DNA from: Symbiodinium natans
Lineage: Eukaryota > Sar > Dinophyceae > Suessiales > Symbiodiniaceae
Reading direction: 5' to 3'
NCBI GenBank assembly: GCA_905221605.1
Contig: CAJNDS010002629.1
Location: forward strand, 62,001 to 126,000
Length of the DNA: 64,000 nucleotides
Part shown: in pieces, positions 34,201 to 41,442 of the stretch
Layout: each line of letters opens with the position of its first letter
How positions within the stretch are numbered: position 1 is the first letter of the stretch
Program-made: the position numbers and the translations under genes
The notes under the pieces: generated by a model
Databases searched by the model: none
What the model was told of the DNA's origin: nothing
The model's input: only the letters and a program-made list of their open reading frames with translations

Positions 34201-35290
34201 CGCCAAATGCCTTTACTATCCGCGAGAGAACGGCCGCTGACTAAGCTTCCAGGTTAGTTTGTCCTCAAGGAGTTGCTCTCTGCCCCCTGAACTCCTGGTT
34301 TGTTGTGAAAGGACATGATGCGGCAGATGCGTGTGGTGGAGCGGCAGGTGACAAGCCTCCTGGATGGCCGTTTCAGCCGATGTTTGCAAGAGAGTGGGGG
34401 GGTGGGGTGCAGGGCGAGGATTGGAGGGTCGAGCCCTTGAATCGTCCGAGCATCGAGGTAGCTTCGGCAGAACATGTGAGACACGCAAGGGGGTTGAATC
34501 GGGGAGAGGCTGTACCTGCGCACATGTTGACCTGGAAGTCCCATGTTCGGGTTGAGTCACCCAGGCCTGGCTGCCAAGGGCAACCAGATCCGGGCTATGG
34601 GCAAGCTGGATCTGTGACTCCTCGGCAGACAGCCCTTAGCCTTAGTCGCCTGAGTCCCTCTTTTTCTGTGCATTTCTGTGCCTCCGGAAAGGTTGCCTGA
34701 ACAGCAAGGATGGGGGCAGCAAGAGCTGAAGACGACGAACAGTGACGACTTGCATTTGATTTGTCATGCCCGTCGATGTTGCGTGCTCAGGCAGACGAAG
34801 GCCAACGAGAATGCGACGCTTGTGCAGGACACCAGCCTCTTAGCCAAGCAAAACAGGAGTGTGCCCTTCCAGTGGTCCACTGGGCAATACTTCTCAGGAG
34901 CTCAACCAGCTGCGCGTGGTGAAGAGCTCCCTTCAGCGTAAAGCCTCCTCGCCGGCATTGGGTGGTTTGTCATGGGTCTTGAGATGTCAAGAAGCACCGG
35001 ACATGTCAGTGCAGATCCGAGGAATTCAGTTTCGTTGGTTCTCCGTCCTGTTCCAAAGACCTAAAGTAACCTGCTGAAGTTGGGCTTGGAGGGCTTGTTT
35101 GGGTGGGCTGCTTTGAATTTTCAGAAACCTGGAATTCGGTTCATCGAGATGTTTAACTCTCGACCTCGGAACGCCTCGGAAAGCAAGAGTCATAACGACA
35201 TGGAAGCCTTAGAGGTCCGCGACCTCAGCACGAAGCTGTCGCACCTGGCCCCGGAGAAGGCGGCGCTGAAAGGCGGCCAGGCGCACTGTG
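13212..35290 (+). CDS. CFAP57: CFAP57 (WDR65/FAP57) homolog, multi-exon gene
   Basis: A cilia- and flagella-associated protein with N-terminal WD40 repeats and a long C-terminal coiled coil. In the family it sits in the axoneme and helps place inner-arm dyneins. More than 35 short exons read in family order: N-terminal strands (13.2-14.8 kb), the long WD exon at 15.33-15.79 kb, WD blades to 22.66 kb, then heptad-rich exons from 23.77 kb. Late blocks match the family's most conserved coil segments: TLKKFKLLLDQKLAE (31.1 kb), DAQIRRFTSDVHQVV (33.1 kb) and ELNQLRVVKSSLQ (34.9 kb). Many exon junctions keep frame without any correction, so the gene looks intact rather than a pseudogene. Most inferred donors are GC. 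Start codon, several middle exons (for example in 20.0-21.6 kb) and the exact end were not located, so the limits given are those of the outermost exons seen. Confidence 0.85.
13531..13625 (+). CDS. CFAP57: CFAP57 exon, first WD40 blade
   Basis: Begins after GTCGAG and reads AAVFADGAGQQIAFAVGRQL then AIRHVTHRTN. This is the family pattern in which the protein senses a position marker and a V-x-G-x-x-hydrophobic strand follows. The 3' boundary is approximate. Confidence 0.6.
14003..14083 (+). CDS. CFAP57: CFAP57 exon, WD40 strand ITACAVSTDRSLMVVAEK
   Basis: Opens after CCTCAG and reads DMITACAVSTDRSLMVVAEK then CSNEA, the conserved I-T-A-x-A-V-S...A-E block of the family. Donor AAG|GCGGGC is GC type. 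Its phase-2 end joins 14616 to give EARISIYDLKS. Confidence 0.75.
14616..14641 (+). CDS. CFAP57: CFAP57 26-bp micro-exon (ISIYDLKS)
   Basis: Lies after GCTCAG and before GCAGTA (GC donor). It encodes ISIYDLKS, the ITVYDL-type strand of CFAP57. It is in phase with both neighbours. Confidence 0.65.
14736..14761 (+). CDS. CFAP57: CFAP57 26-bp micro-exon (TKRRRLVQ)
   Basis: Bounded by GTGCCAG| and CAG|GTGGGC (a canonical GT donor). Spliced to 14641 it reads DLKSGTKRRRLVQ, corresponding to the basic KRRKVL turn in the family. The exact join supports both micro-exons. Confidence 0.65.
15331..15793 (+). CDS. CFAP57: CFAP57 largest WD40 exon
   Basis: The clearest coding block in the window, about 150 codons without a stop. 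It reads SKDAGASKEGGTPRYLCAVT, then TLVLMNWESEKILAKCKLPG, then VSGPHMLRLLQI, FSNLAEKAQKILDHTW and VQEGAVHILSADELIVLRTI. These are the WD40 blades in which CFAP57 carries a LVxW-type strand, a VTGxxxxKLLR-type strand, and a DHxWL...GxxxGxxHIL strand. The 5' limit could be a few codons earlier (AG at 15321). The donor may be at 15794 (GTAAGC) or a GC site shortly after. Confidence 0.9.
15973..16341 (+). CDS. CFAP57: CFAP57 exons GFLLGGSYGYLAVWEES and ENEYKLLGIEW
   Basis: Two exons. The first (15973-about 16058) follows CACACAG and reads GFLLGGSYGYLAVWEESDDG, a complete WD strand pair. The second (16254-about 16341) follows CCTCAG and reads VDRSEDSDGARRTPENEYKL then LGIEW, the linker before the next propeller. 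The phase between the two is not resolved, so one boundary is slightly off or a small exon is missing. Confidence 0.7.
17744..17885 (+). CDS. CFAP57: CFAP57 exons around NHSAAITAM and ARKLVASSW
   Basis: The first piece (17744-about 17793) follows CTTGGCAG and reads VPINISGNHSAAITAME, matching the family F-H-x-x-x-V-T-x-M block. The second (about 17858-17885) reads EARKLVASSW, the RKP-L-V-x-S strand that follows it. The second piece is short and less certain. Confidence 0.5.
19043..19105 (+). CDS. CFAP57: CFAP57 exon GYYLALGFAEKLRFYHIL
   Basis: Opens after CATCCAG and reads FGYYLALGFAEKLRFYHILV. This matches the hallmark P-S-G-x-x-x-A-V-G-F-A-D-K-L-R block of CFAP57 almost position for position. 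The donor appears to be GC (AAG|GCAGTG). A preceding piece near 18690-18720 (KLAVACHV) may be the exon before it. Confidence 0.85.
19306..19394 (+). CDS. CFAP57: CFAP57 exon LLKFSHGGHLLAVTQ
   Basis: Opens after TAGACAG and reads DIKLHKEINLRGIGLLKFS then HGGHLLAVTQ. This is the F-S-x-G-G-x-L-x-A-A-V strand of the family. Closes at CAAG|GCTGG (GC donor). Confidence 0.85.
19535..19591 (+). CDS. CFAP57: CFAP57 exon KSIYLYSVRTLEKITTLQ
   Basis: Follows CGACGAG and reads KSIYLYSVRTLEKITTLQ, the family I-x-V-Y-x-x-x-T-L-E...L-K-G-H strand. It ends in phase 1 at CAAG|GCC. Joined to 19775 it regenerates the glycine and histidine of the L-x-G-H motif, so this GC-AG intron is well supported. Confidence 0.85.
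19775..20010 (+). CDS. CFAP57: CFAP57 exons GHSKEITCLSFDPEELK and ALWSVSQDGRLIQ
   Basis: Two exons: 19775-about 19825 reads GHSKEITCLSFDPEELKD, and about 19967-20010 (after GAAGCAG) reads DHALWSVSQDGRLIQ. Together they form a canonical WD40 blade, G-H-x-x-x-I-x-x-L-S-F...L-x-S-x-x-x-D-G-x-L. The internal boundaries are uncertain by a few bases. Confidence 0.75.
21448..21516 (+). repeat. Telomere-like TTTAGGG fragments
   Basis: AGGGTTTAGGGT at 21448-21460 and GGGTTTAGGGTTTAG at 21501-21516, inside a CFAP57 intron. The unit is that of the plant/dinoflagellate telomere repeat. Similar fragments occur at 42756-42769, 26650 and 60247. Confidence 0.6.
21608..21700 (+). CDS. CFAP57: CFAP57 exon GNSFFLTGTAKGGLQVYTSL
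   Basis: Follows TACACAAG and reads VVTLYHHHGNSFFLTGTAKG then GLQVYTSLPYQ. It closes at CAG|GCTGAA. Family equivalent: the H-S-G-x-x-x-F-x-G-T-x-x-G-x-x-R-V strand. Joins in phase to 22084 (SLPYQ|GTPKFLE). Confidence 0.85.
22084..22158 (+). CDS. CFAP57: CFAP57 exon LHGMACTAICISVDGL
   Basis: Opens after GTGTCAG and reads GTPKFLELALHGMACTAICI then SVDGLR. This is the penultimate WD strand, with the H-x-x-x-x-T-x-x-x-x-S-x-D-G order of the family. The donor position within CTCCGCGGCAAAG is ambiguous. Confidence 0.75.
22611..22661 (+). CDS. CFAP57: CFAP57 exon TLVSAGADGVIFVLG, last WD40 strand
   Basis: Follows GGAGAAG and reads RTLVSAGADGVIFVLG, the closing L-x-S-A-x-x-D-G-x-x-F-V strand. The exons after it switch to heptad-rich sequence. 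Confidence 0.8.
23770..24413 (+). CDS. CFAP57: CFAP57 first two coiled-coil exons
   Basis: Exon 23770-23820 (after GTGCGAG) reads AVLASKLQIQKLENKCQ and ends at CAG|GCC. Exon 24327-about 24413 (after ATCCAAG) reads ALMAEFREIKEKREREFAMH then EEAEMWAGFR. The join is in phase and gives a continuous charged helix. It corresponds to the start of the CFAP57 coiled coil. Confidence 0.75.
25239..25647 (+). CDS. CFAP57: CFAP57 coiled-coil exons ARQKDQAQIQ and ELHRRLGALEQ
   Basis: Exon 25239-about 25268 follows GTGTCCAG and reads ARQKDQAQIQ. Exon 25615-25647 follows TTGCGCAG, reads ELHRRLGALEQ and ends at GAGCAG|GCT (GC donor). They join in phase if the first uses a GA donor at CAG|GAG. Confidence 0.6.
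27236..28077 (+). CDS. CFAP57: CFAP57 coiled-coil exons MKNMEQRHAE and MQREELQAKMVQ
   Basis: Exon 27236-about 27285 (after GGCACAG) reads GRLMKNMEQRHAEASVLNQR. Exon 28042-about 28077 (after GATGAAG) reads MQREELQAKMVQ and ends at CAG|GACGC. Both are short amphipathic helices on the coding strand, in the right order, but family alignment is weak in this part of the coil. Confidence 0.5.
28896..29275 (+). CDS. CFAP57: CFAP57 coiled-coil exons AQEELSRLLAERDLEIKKHQ and EDLLAFIQHRFEEVQQL
   Basis: Exon 28896-28955 follows CCTCGCAG, reads AQEELSRLLAERDLEIKKHQ and ends at CAG|GCC. A second piece (about 29185-29275) reads EDLLAFIQHRFEEVQQLTAD. The first is a clean heptad coil; the second has an uncertain acceptor. 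Confidence 0.6.
29871..30350 (+). CDS. CFAP57: Three CFAP57 coiled-coil exons (VEEQLRKEQ, KKQEKEREI, SLHEQAEELKR)
   Basis: 29871-about 29930 (after CTGGAAG) reads VEEQLRKEQEKLQGSLEKQE. About 30052-30112 reads KKQEKEREIVEERQQES. 30305-30350 (after CCCAAG) reads RSLHEQAEELKRTLP and ends at a GC donor. All are E/K/Q-rich heptads. Confidence 0.65.
30480..30540 (+). repeat. CFAP57: 10-bp G-rich minisatellite (GGGGGGGAGT) in CFAP57 intron
   Basis: Three near-perfect GGGGGGGAGT units are followed by GGGGCTGGGGTGGCGGGG. It lies between coil exons at 30350 and 30574, so it would be transcribed as G-rich RNA. Confidence 0.7.
30574..31143 (+). CDS. CFAP57: CFAP57 exons DREATLQDKLTAIEG and TLKKFKLLLDQKLAE
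   Basis: Exon 30574-30636 reads LDHSRQDREATLQDKLTAIE and closes at GAAG|GCTGG. Exon about 31079-31143 reads KQKTLKKFKLLLDQKLAE and closes at GAG|GCTGCC. The KFKLLLDQKLAE segment is the equivalent of the KFKFVLD block, the most conserved part of the CFAP57 coil, and anchors the identification of the C-terminal half. Confidence 0.8.
31813..32243 (+). CDS. CFAP57: CFAP57 exons LQPKDSLIKKLNQ and DLTDLETEFERQLLDHRQLE
   Basis: Exon 31813-31862 follows GCTGCAG and reads VSTSLQPKDSLIKKLNQ, matching the I-E-P-R-(D/E)-x-E-I-x-x-M block. Exon 32194-about 32243 follows CACGACAG and reads DLTDLETEFERQLLDHRQLE. They join in phase at CAG|GAC. Confidence 0.75.
32501..33140 (+). CDS. CFAP57: CFAP57 exons EGQIAQRRQK and ELKARVREKDAQIRRFTSDV
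   Basis: Exon 32501-about 32530 (after GAGCCAG) reads EGQIAQRRQK. Exon 33063-about 33140 (after GTTGTCAG) reads ELKARVREKDAQIRRFTSDV then HQVVTED. The D-A-Q-I-R-R-F-x-x-D-V segment is the conserved basic/hydrophobic block near the end of the family coil. Confidence 0.75.
33690..33990 (+). CDS. CFAP57: Probable CFAP57 exons HEEPEHASEF and MEDPDLAQESS
   Basis: The + strand reads HEEPEHASEFIVQLGDARNK then LRAS (about 33690-33766), TAIYVDKG (about 33828-33851) and MEDPDLAQESSNPPLDFAPL (about 33928-33990). They lie where the family has its L-Y-x-x-Y-V segment and short acidic linker. Boundaries are not resolved and the assignment is positional. Confidence 0.4.
34312..34937 (+). CDS. CFAP57: CFAP57 C-terminal exons DMMRQMRVVERQ, QTKANENATLVQ, ELNQLRVVKSSLQ
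   Basis: 34312-34347 or slightly longer follows GTGAAAG and reads DMMRQMRVVERQ before CAG|GTGACA. 34791-34827 follows GCTCAG and reads QTKANENATLVQ. 34898-34937 follows TTCTCAG and reads ELNQLRVVKSSLQ before C|GTAAAG. The last two join in phase and match the family's N-x-x-L-I-x-E-I-N-x-L-R-R-E-L block close to the C terminus. Confidence 0.8.
35197..35290 (+). CDS. CFAP57: Possible last CFAP57 exon (MEALEVRDLSTKLSHLAPEK)
   Basis: An open + strand frame reads NDMEALEVRDLSTKLSHLAP then EKAALKGG. Composition is coding-like and it follows directly on the C-terminal coil exons. The stop codon and any 3' UTR were not identified, so it may instead belong to a different transcript. Confidence 0.4.
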
Positions 35291-35877
35291 GGCTTGTTCT
35301 GGGGCTCCTGCGTGAGGCAGAAATTTCAGAAAAAGTCAATGTGCTGCAGGGTTTCATTTCTGGAAGGGCCGGTTTGTGCAATCAGCTTTGGGTCGGAGTG
35401 CGAGTGGGAATCTGGAAGTCTTTTCCGAGATGCATTTGAGGGTGGCGGGCCCTGACGCATGAGAGAGCCTCGTGTGCTCCGCCCTTAAAGATGCAGAAGG
35501 ATGTATAGAGACGCATAAAGAACAAATGCATATATATATATATATATGTATGTACGATGCATGAGATATGTATGTTCGGTCTGAACCCTGCGTGTGTGTA
35601 AAAGCCCGAGAGCCAGCCCTGAACTTCTTTGGGCTCTTCCCGCAGGCCGCCGCAGGGCTGCCAGCGCCCCCTAAGCCCAGCCAAGGGGCCGTACAGGAGC
35701 CCAAGGGTCTCCCGGGGCCCAGGCAGCCGCTGGGATGTGCATGCAAGGGCTCTTTCTGGCCCTGTGGGTTGTGTAGGTTTGCTTCCTCATTTCTCTGCTC
35801 TTCTTCATGTAGTCCAGGCACTGAGTGCATTTTGGCTGTTGCAAGTTGAGTGCTCATGCTAGTCTTGTTGAACTTGG

Positions 35878-35946
35878 TTGGGAGGGGAGGGGGACGGGGG
35901 AGGGGGAGCGGGGAGGGGCAGCGGGGAGGGGGAGGGGAAGGGGAAG
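35878..35946 (+). repeat. G-rich tract, G-quadruplex prone
   Basis: Nearly continuous runs of 4-6 G separated by A, AC or AGC over about 70 bases on the + strand. It lies about 0.6 kb past the last CFAP57 exon. Confidence 0.7.
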
Positions 35947-36921
35947 CTTTCTTCTTTGGTTCGGCGCTGATTGGTTCTTTATGCAGTACTGACTGATCCG
36001 CCTAAGAGAACAAACTAAAGCCACGACTCACAAGACGCCAATGCGTCAGCAGTTTCGCTGGCTGGTCACCACACGGCTTCATGCTTGTCCGCGTGCAAGA
36101 CAGAAACTCGCAGTTTCTTTGCATCTTGGCTGTTAAACTAGGCAGTTCCGCCTCGAAAGCCCTTCCACTGTAACTAGGACGAGGCTCTTCTGAACCATGC
36201 TGGTCCGCGATATGCGACAGAGTAACCAATATTGCGCGCCCTTCTTTCGGACCTTCTAGGCATCGCCGGGTTGGCTCAAATCCTGTACGAAGTGCAACAT
36301 ACAGTTGCTCTAGATTCCAGTCCTCAAAGCCACTGCCTTTGTCATGGCTGCCCTTGTCTAGGTGTAGAACAAAGAGAGTATGTGATGCCAAGTTGACAAG
36401 GGCAGCATGATGTAAAATTTCGATGGGCCTTTGCTGGCTAACCTCGTGCTCAGGAACACGTCGTCGCGCGAGTTGTTGCTGGACGACAGCCCATCACCTG
36501 TCCTAAAGCCTGCCCAGCTAGCACCTGTCAGCAGCGACTGACATGTCAGCTTGCGAGTGTACAGCCAGCGCAACTAAAAAAAGCAGGAGCTCTGAAAGTT
36601 AACATACGTGCGAAACTTCCTGTAAGTGTGTGAGCCCAGTTCGAGATCGGAATTCGTGGAGCTTCTCCAGTTGCATCGCTTTAGACGTGCTTCTACAAGG
36701 CGCGCATGCAGGGTGCAGGCAGAAGTAGTCTTCAACGGACATTGTTCCGTGCATCACGGGTTGCTGCATATTGACGCCCTTCAGTAACATAACCCAAAGG
36801 ACCAACCACGCTACATTGCTACACTGCTACACTGCTAATCCCCTGGGTTTCACAGCGAAGTCAGCAGAAAAGCTGCTGCCATTCTCACTGGCAATGGATT
36901 GGCCAACACCACGCAGCTTTG

Positions 36922-37285
36922 AGGCATTGCCTTGCCGCTGCACGCAATGATCGATGGCAGTGGAGATTGGTGGATAGTTGAACATGCCGGGGTGTCAGAT
37001 GAATCTTGCACTGAATGGCCCAAACCTCCGGATGAAGCCGAGGAGTACATGAACTCAATGGAAGAATACTCATGAAGTATGGCAGAGCAAGCTAGGTGGG
37101 TGGCAACCGCAACTGGCCGAGACAGCAAGGCTGATAGTGACAGAAATGATTTTAGCAAAGCAGATGCCAACCCTCTGCATGTCAAAGCATCCCTAGCAAA
37201 CAAAGCAATCGTGCGGCTCGACAAACTTCAAACCCACGCAGACAGATCTGCAGCCCAAGCACGGCCAACAGGGCCTGTTGCTTGA
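36922..37285 (+). pseudogene. Decayed unidentified reading frame
   Basis: One frame stays open for about 120 codons except for a single TGA at 37073. Before it the frame reads ALPLHAMIDGSGDWWIVEHA and ends PDEAEEYMNSMEEYS; after it, MAEQARWVATATGRDSKADS and onward. Composition is acidic and protein-like. No family was recognised. A retroelement remnant is possible but there is no motif to prove it. Confidence 0.25.
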
Positions 37286-38619
37286 GCTTCGACAATGTGC
37301 TTGTGAGGCCAGAGGGTGAATGAAGCCTGATTTCTACATAAAGGATGAAGGTGTCTTGGCATACCGGTCTCATCTACTGGCCGCGTTGTTCCTCAGTCTT
37401 GGCCATGCATGATGAGCTGAATGTATTACTGGCACAAATTTCTCCGCACGAGCATCGAACAGTGATCTTCGAGTCTCGCTCGCGCACTGTGCCCTTGACA
37501 TCGTGGCCAGTGAATCCCATTAGGGGGAATCTGGCCTACGATGCTGTGCAGGTGTGGCACCTGCTCCGGCAAAGATGGTCTCAGGCCAGCTGGGAGATTC
37601 TGAGCTCTCAAAAGCAATGCTGAATACTAGGGTTCATGGCCAAAGGGGACCTTAAACGGATTCGGAACGGTGGACATGCCATTGGGAGCCGGCAGTATCT
37701 TCAGTCTCAACAAATTCAAGTATTTCCGACCCGTTGGCCGTGCTTCACCGAAGAGGGCACTACCTGGATGTCCCCATGAAGGTACAGCGCTTTCCCAAAG
37801 CCCACTGCCCCAACGACAATTTGACTTTCAGGTCCTGAGAGCATCTCACCCAACCTCTTCGCTGCGAAACTGAACGTGCTACTGGTGCTGGTTCTCTTGG
37901 CCTCGAGCGCTGCATTCATGGTGTGGTGTAGGGTTTCATTCTCATAGCATCGAACTATGTGTGGCACCCAGACTCGCCACTGACTCGTAGACTAATTAAC
38001 GCGGTTACTTTACGGACAGAATTTCAATTTCGAAGCGTTTATGGCCTGCAGCAGGCTTGCCTGCTGTCATAGCTTACTAGTTGCGCTGCTGCGCTCCCAG
38101 CTGTCGGTAGCTTGACAGGCCCTGCCCATGTGGACTTGATTCTGCAAGCAACATCTCTGGAAAGCCTTGGGATGCCCTTAAAGCATAGTGCTCATAGGGC
38201 ATGGAGTACGGAGCCCGCCCCACTACCAGACTTCCAGGCGAATTTGTAAGCCAACATGGATTTCTCCAAAACTGCCTGCAGAGCCTTGAGCAACGAAGGA
38301 CTGCGTTTGCAATGGGTTCGCTGACTCTCTGTGGGATCCCTCGCAGTACGTGATGACGATTGCGGGTTGACGGCATTCAGACAGATAGCTTCAACCAACC
38401 GCCATGATTGCATAGTTGCGTCGAAGGGAGTGAAAGAGCTGTAGTTGCTACGCTACCAATCAGCAGCCGGTAGCCGAGGTGTTTTGTGGCGTGCCGATGC
38501 CTGTCTGCCATTCACATGCGTGTGGATGGACGATTTGAGGGCCAGAAGCTGTATGAGAAGAGTGTCCTAGTCCTAGGCATGACGATTAAACGTGAACCTT
38601 GAAGCTATCAGCCGTGCGG

Positions 38620-38664
38620 ATGTATATATATATATATATTAGCTCACACCCCCCCCCATGACCC
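38620..38664 (+). repeat. Left inverted end of the AT-rich island
   Basis: (TA)n followed by TTAGCT, CACAC, C-run, CATGACCC. Inverted partner at 41560-41600. Confidence 0.6.
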
Positions 38665-38689
38665 ACCGTGAGGCCGTGTCGGAGTAAGA

Positions 38690-40100
38690 AATCCATACTT
38701 AGTCATAGCTATGAGTCTAATAAGAACCCTCTTAATTGAACGAAAACCCTATAAAATTCATACGAACCCTATTAAGATTAATAAGACTCTTTATTGAATC
38801 AATAGGAATAATGACTTGGAATCCTATTTGAGTCAGAGGAACCCCCTATCAAACATCAGAGGAATGCTATTAAAATGCAGAAAAACAATAGGGCCCCCAT
38901 GAAGAATAGTAGGGAGCCTGTGAAAATGAAAAGGGACCCTTTTTGAATTCACGGGAATGTGGGAATTCCATTAAATCTAAATAGGAATCCTATTAATATT
39001 TCTCTTAATCTTGTTATGATGAATTAGAATCCTATTCAATTGATGAGGAACCCCACTAAAATTCATAAGAACCCGTTTACAAATTAAGAGGAATCTTTTA
39101 AATGAAGAGGGTCCTACCATCAATTAGAATTTATAAGCAACACCACTAAAAATCATAAGAACCCTATTGGAATCCTTTGAAAATGGAGAGAAATCCTACT
39201 AAATTAGTAGGAACCAATAGGAATCCTATAAAAATAAATGCGGTTCGGATTTCTAGGCTTCCTGTTAGAATTCATGTGATTCCTATTAGAATTAATGGGA
39301 CAGGAATGCTACTCAAATCTCCAGAAAAAACCACTCCAATTACTTTGCAAACATGAATAGGAACCAATAGGAATCCTAAAAAGAAGTATGAGCCCTTTTC
39401 ATTTTCAGATGGACCCCTATTGAAACAAAAAGAAGCCAATTTAAAACGATTGAGAACCTTGTTGAAATTCATAAGAACCCTGTTTACAAAAACGTATTAG
39501 GAATCCTTCTACATTGAATAAGAACCCTATGAAAATTCATAAGAATATTCTGAAATGGTAGAGGAGTCCCATTAAGATGGTCAGGAACCCTTTGACGTTA
39601 ATCGGATATATTAGGAACCCCAGTAAAATTTTTAAGAACCCTATTACCAATTGATAGGAATCCTTTTAAAATGAAGAGGAACCCTACTAAAAATAATAGG
39701 AACCAATAGGAATCCTACAAAATTCAATGTGGTTCCTTTTCAAAATTTCTTGGCTTCCTGTTAGACTTAATGTGATTCCTATTAGAATGAATAGGACGAG
39801 GAATGCTATTCAATTTTCTAAGAATACAATTAAAATTACTTGGAGACTCACGAAAATGAATAGGCACCAATATGAATCTTAAAAAGATTTTTAATTTCAG
39901 AGGAACCCTGTTGGAATTAAAAGAGCCACTTGAAAATGATTAAGAACCTTGTTGAAATGCATAAGAACCCTATTGAAAAGTATTAGGAATCCTCTGATGT
40001 TGAATAAGAACCCTCTGAAAGTTCATCAGAATATAAGTAAAATGAAAAGAAGTCCTATAAAGATGGTTAGGAACCCTTTTACATTGATAGGAATAGGAAT
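38690..40100. repeat. Degenerate AT-rich satellite (AGGAATCCTATT / AAGAACCCTATT)
   Basis: A dense array of imperfect short units such as ATAAGAACCCTATT and AGGAATCCTATTAAA, mixed in spacing, at far lower GC than the flanks. A higher-order duplication is visible: CTTCCTGTTAGA at 39258 recurs at 39754, AACCAATAGGAATCCTA at 39206 recurs near 39702, and TAAGAACCCT...TATTAGGAATCC near 39470 recurs near 39960. The period is about 490-496 bases. Stops occur in all frames, so it is not coding. Confidence 0.75.
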
Positions 40101-40202
40101 GCTATTGCTGAGATTAATATAAGACTGACCAAAACCAACGAGCCTCCAAGCATAGCTACATGTAGAGCTGAACGGTTCTGGCCCGAGAGAGGTACGAGGC
40201 AA

Positions 40203-41442
40203 AACCAAAAAACCAAAAAACAATCTTTTTTAGAGAATGGGGAGGGGATTTTGAAAAAGATGGTTTTTTTGGTTTTGCCTCGTAAAAAGATGGTTTTTCA
40301 TAGGAAAACCAATTTTCCCTCGCAAAAGGATGGTTTTCCTTAAGAACACCACGCCAAAACCATCTTTTTGCGAGGTAAAAGTTGGTTTTTGGCTCCAAAA
40401 CCATCATTTACGAGGCAAAACCAAAAAACCAAAAAAACCATCTTTTTTAGAGAATGGGGAGGGGATGTTGAAAAGATGGTTTTTTTGGTTTTGCCTCGTA
40501 AAAAGATGGTTTTTCATAGGAAAACCAACTTTTCCCACGTAAAAAACTGGTTTTGGTCTGGACTGCCTCAGGAAAACAATCTTTTTGCGAGGTAAAAGTT
40601 GGTTTTTGCCTCCAAAACCATCTTTTACGAGGCAAAACCAAAAAACCAAAAAAACTATCTTTTTTAGAGAATGGGGAGGGGATTTTGAAAAATATTGTTT
40701 TTTTGGTTTCGCCTCGTAAAAGATGGTTTTCCATAGTAAAACCAGCTTTTCCCACGTAAAAAGGTGGTTTTGGACACAAACACCAACTTTTACCTCGTAA
40801 AAAGATGGTTTGGGAGCCAAAAACCAACTTTTCCCTCGTAAAAAGATGGTTTTCCTGAGGCAGACCAGACCAAAACCATCTTTTTTACGTGGGAAAAGCT
40901 GGTTTTGCTATGGAAAACCATCTTTTTACGAGGCGAAACCAAAAAAACAATATTTTTCAAAATCCCCTCCCCATTCTCTAAAAAAGATAGTTTTTTTGGT
41001 TTTTTGGTTTTGCCTCGTAAAAGATGGTTTTGGAGGCAAAAACCAACTTTTACCTCGCAAAAAGATGGTTTTCCTGAGGCAGTCCAGACCAAAACCATCT
41101 TTTTACGTGGGAAAAGTTGGTTTTCCTATGAAAAACCATCTTTTTACGAGGCAAAACCAAAAAAACCATCTTTTTCAACATCCCATCCCTAATTTCAAAA
41201 AAGATTGTACTTTTGGTTTTTTTGTTTTGCCTAGTAAAAGATGGTTTTGGAGCCAAAAACCAACTTTTACCTCGCAAAAAGATGGTTTTCCTGAGGCAGT
41301 CCAGACCAAAACCATCTTTTTACGTGGGAAAAGTTGGTTTTTCTATGAAAAACCATCTTTTTACGAGGCAAAACCAAAAAAACCATCTTTTCAACATCCC
41401 CTCCCCATTCTCTAAAAAAGATGGTTTTTTTGGTTTTTTGGT
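40203..41442. repeat. 1.24-kb palindrome of six 217-bp units (3 forward, 3 inverted)
   Basis: The landmark TAGAGAATGG starts at 40231, 40448 and 40665 (exact 217-base period). Its reverse complement CCATTCTCTA ends at 40980 and 41414 (twice 217 apart), with a diverged middle copy near 41197. Forward and inverted landmarks are symmetric about 40822.5 to the base. The inner arms match almost perfectly from about 40555 to 40762 against 40881 to 41090, leaving a loop of about 118 bases. Each unit also contains smaller inverted words (AAAGATGGTTTT / AAAACCATCTTT; AAAACCAACTTTT). The 70-200 aa open frames here, repeating KPSFYEAKPKK-like words, are by-products of the repeat. Confidence 0.9.

Larger units (their letters stand above)
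35291..38619. other. Gene-poor stretch downstream of CFAP57
   Basis: Holds a TA microsatellite (35528-35552), a G-rich tract (35878-35946) and one decayed coding-like frame (36922-37285). A further + strand frame at 37345-37623 is protein-like in composition but unidentified. Nothing else is recognised. Confidence 0.4.

Noticed and set aside
34440-34500. Sequence GCTTCGGCAGAACATGTGAGAC resembling the 5' end of U6 snRNA
   Set aside because: The downstream U6 core (ACAGAGA and AGATTAGC) is absent, and the match lies in a CFAP57 intron as a short coincidence.
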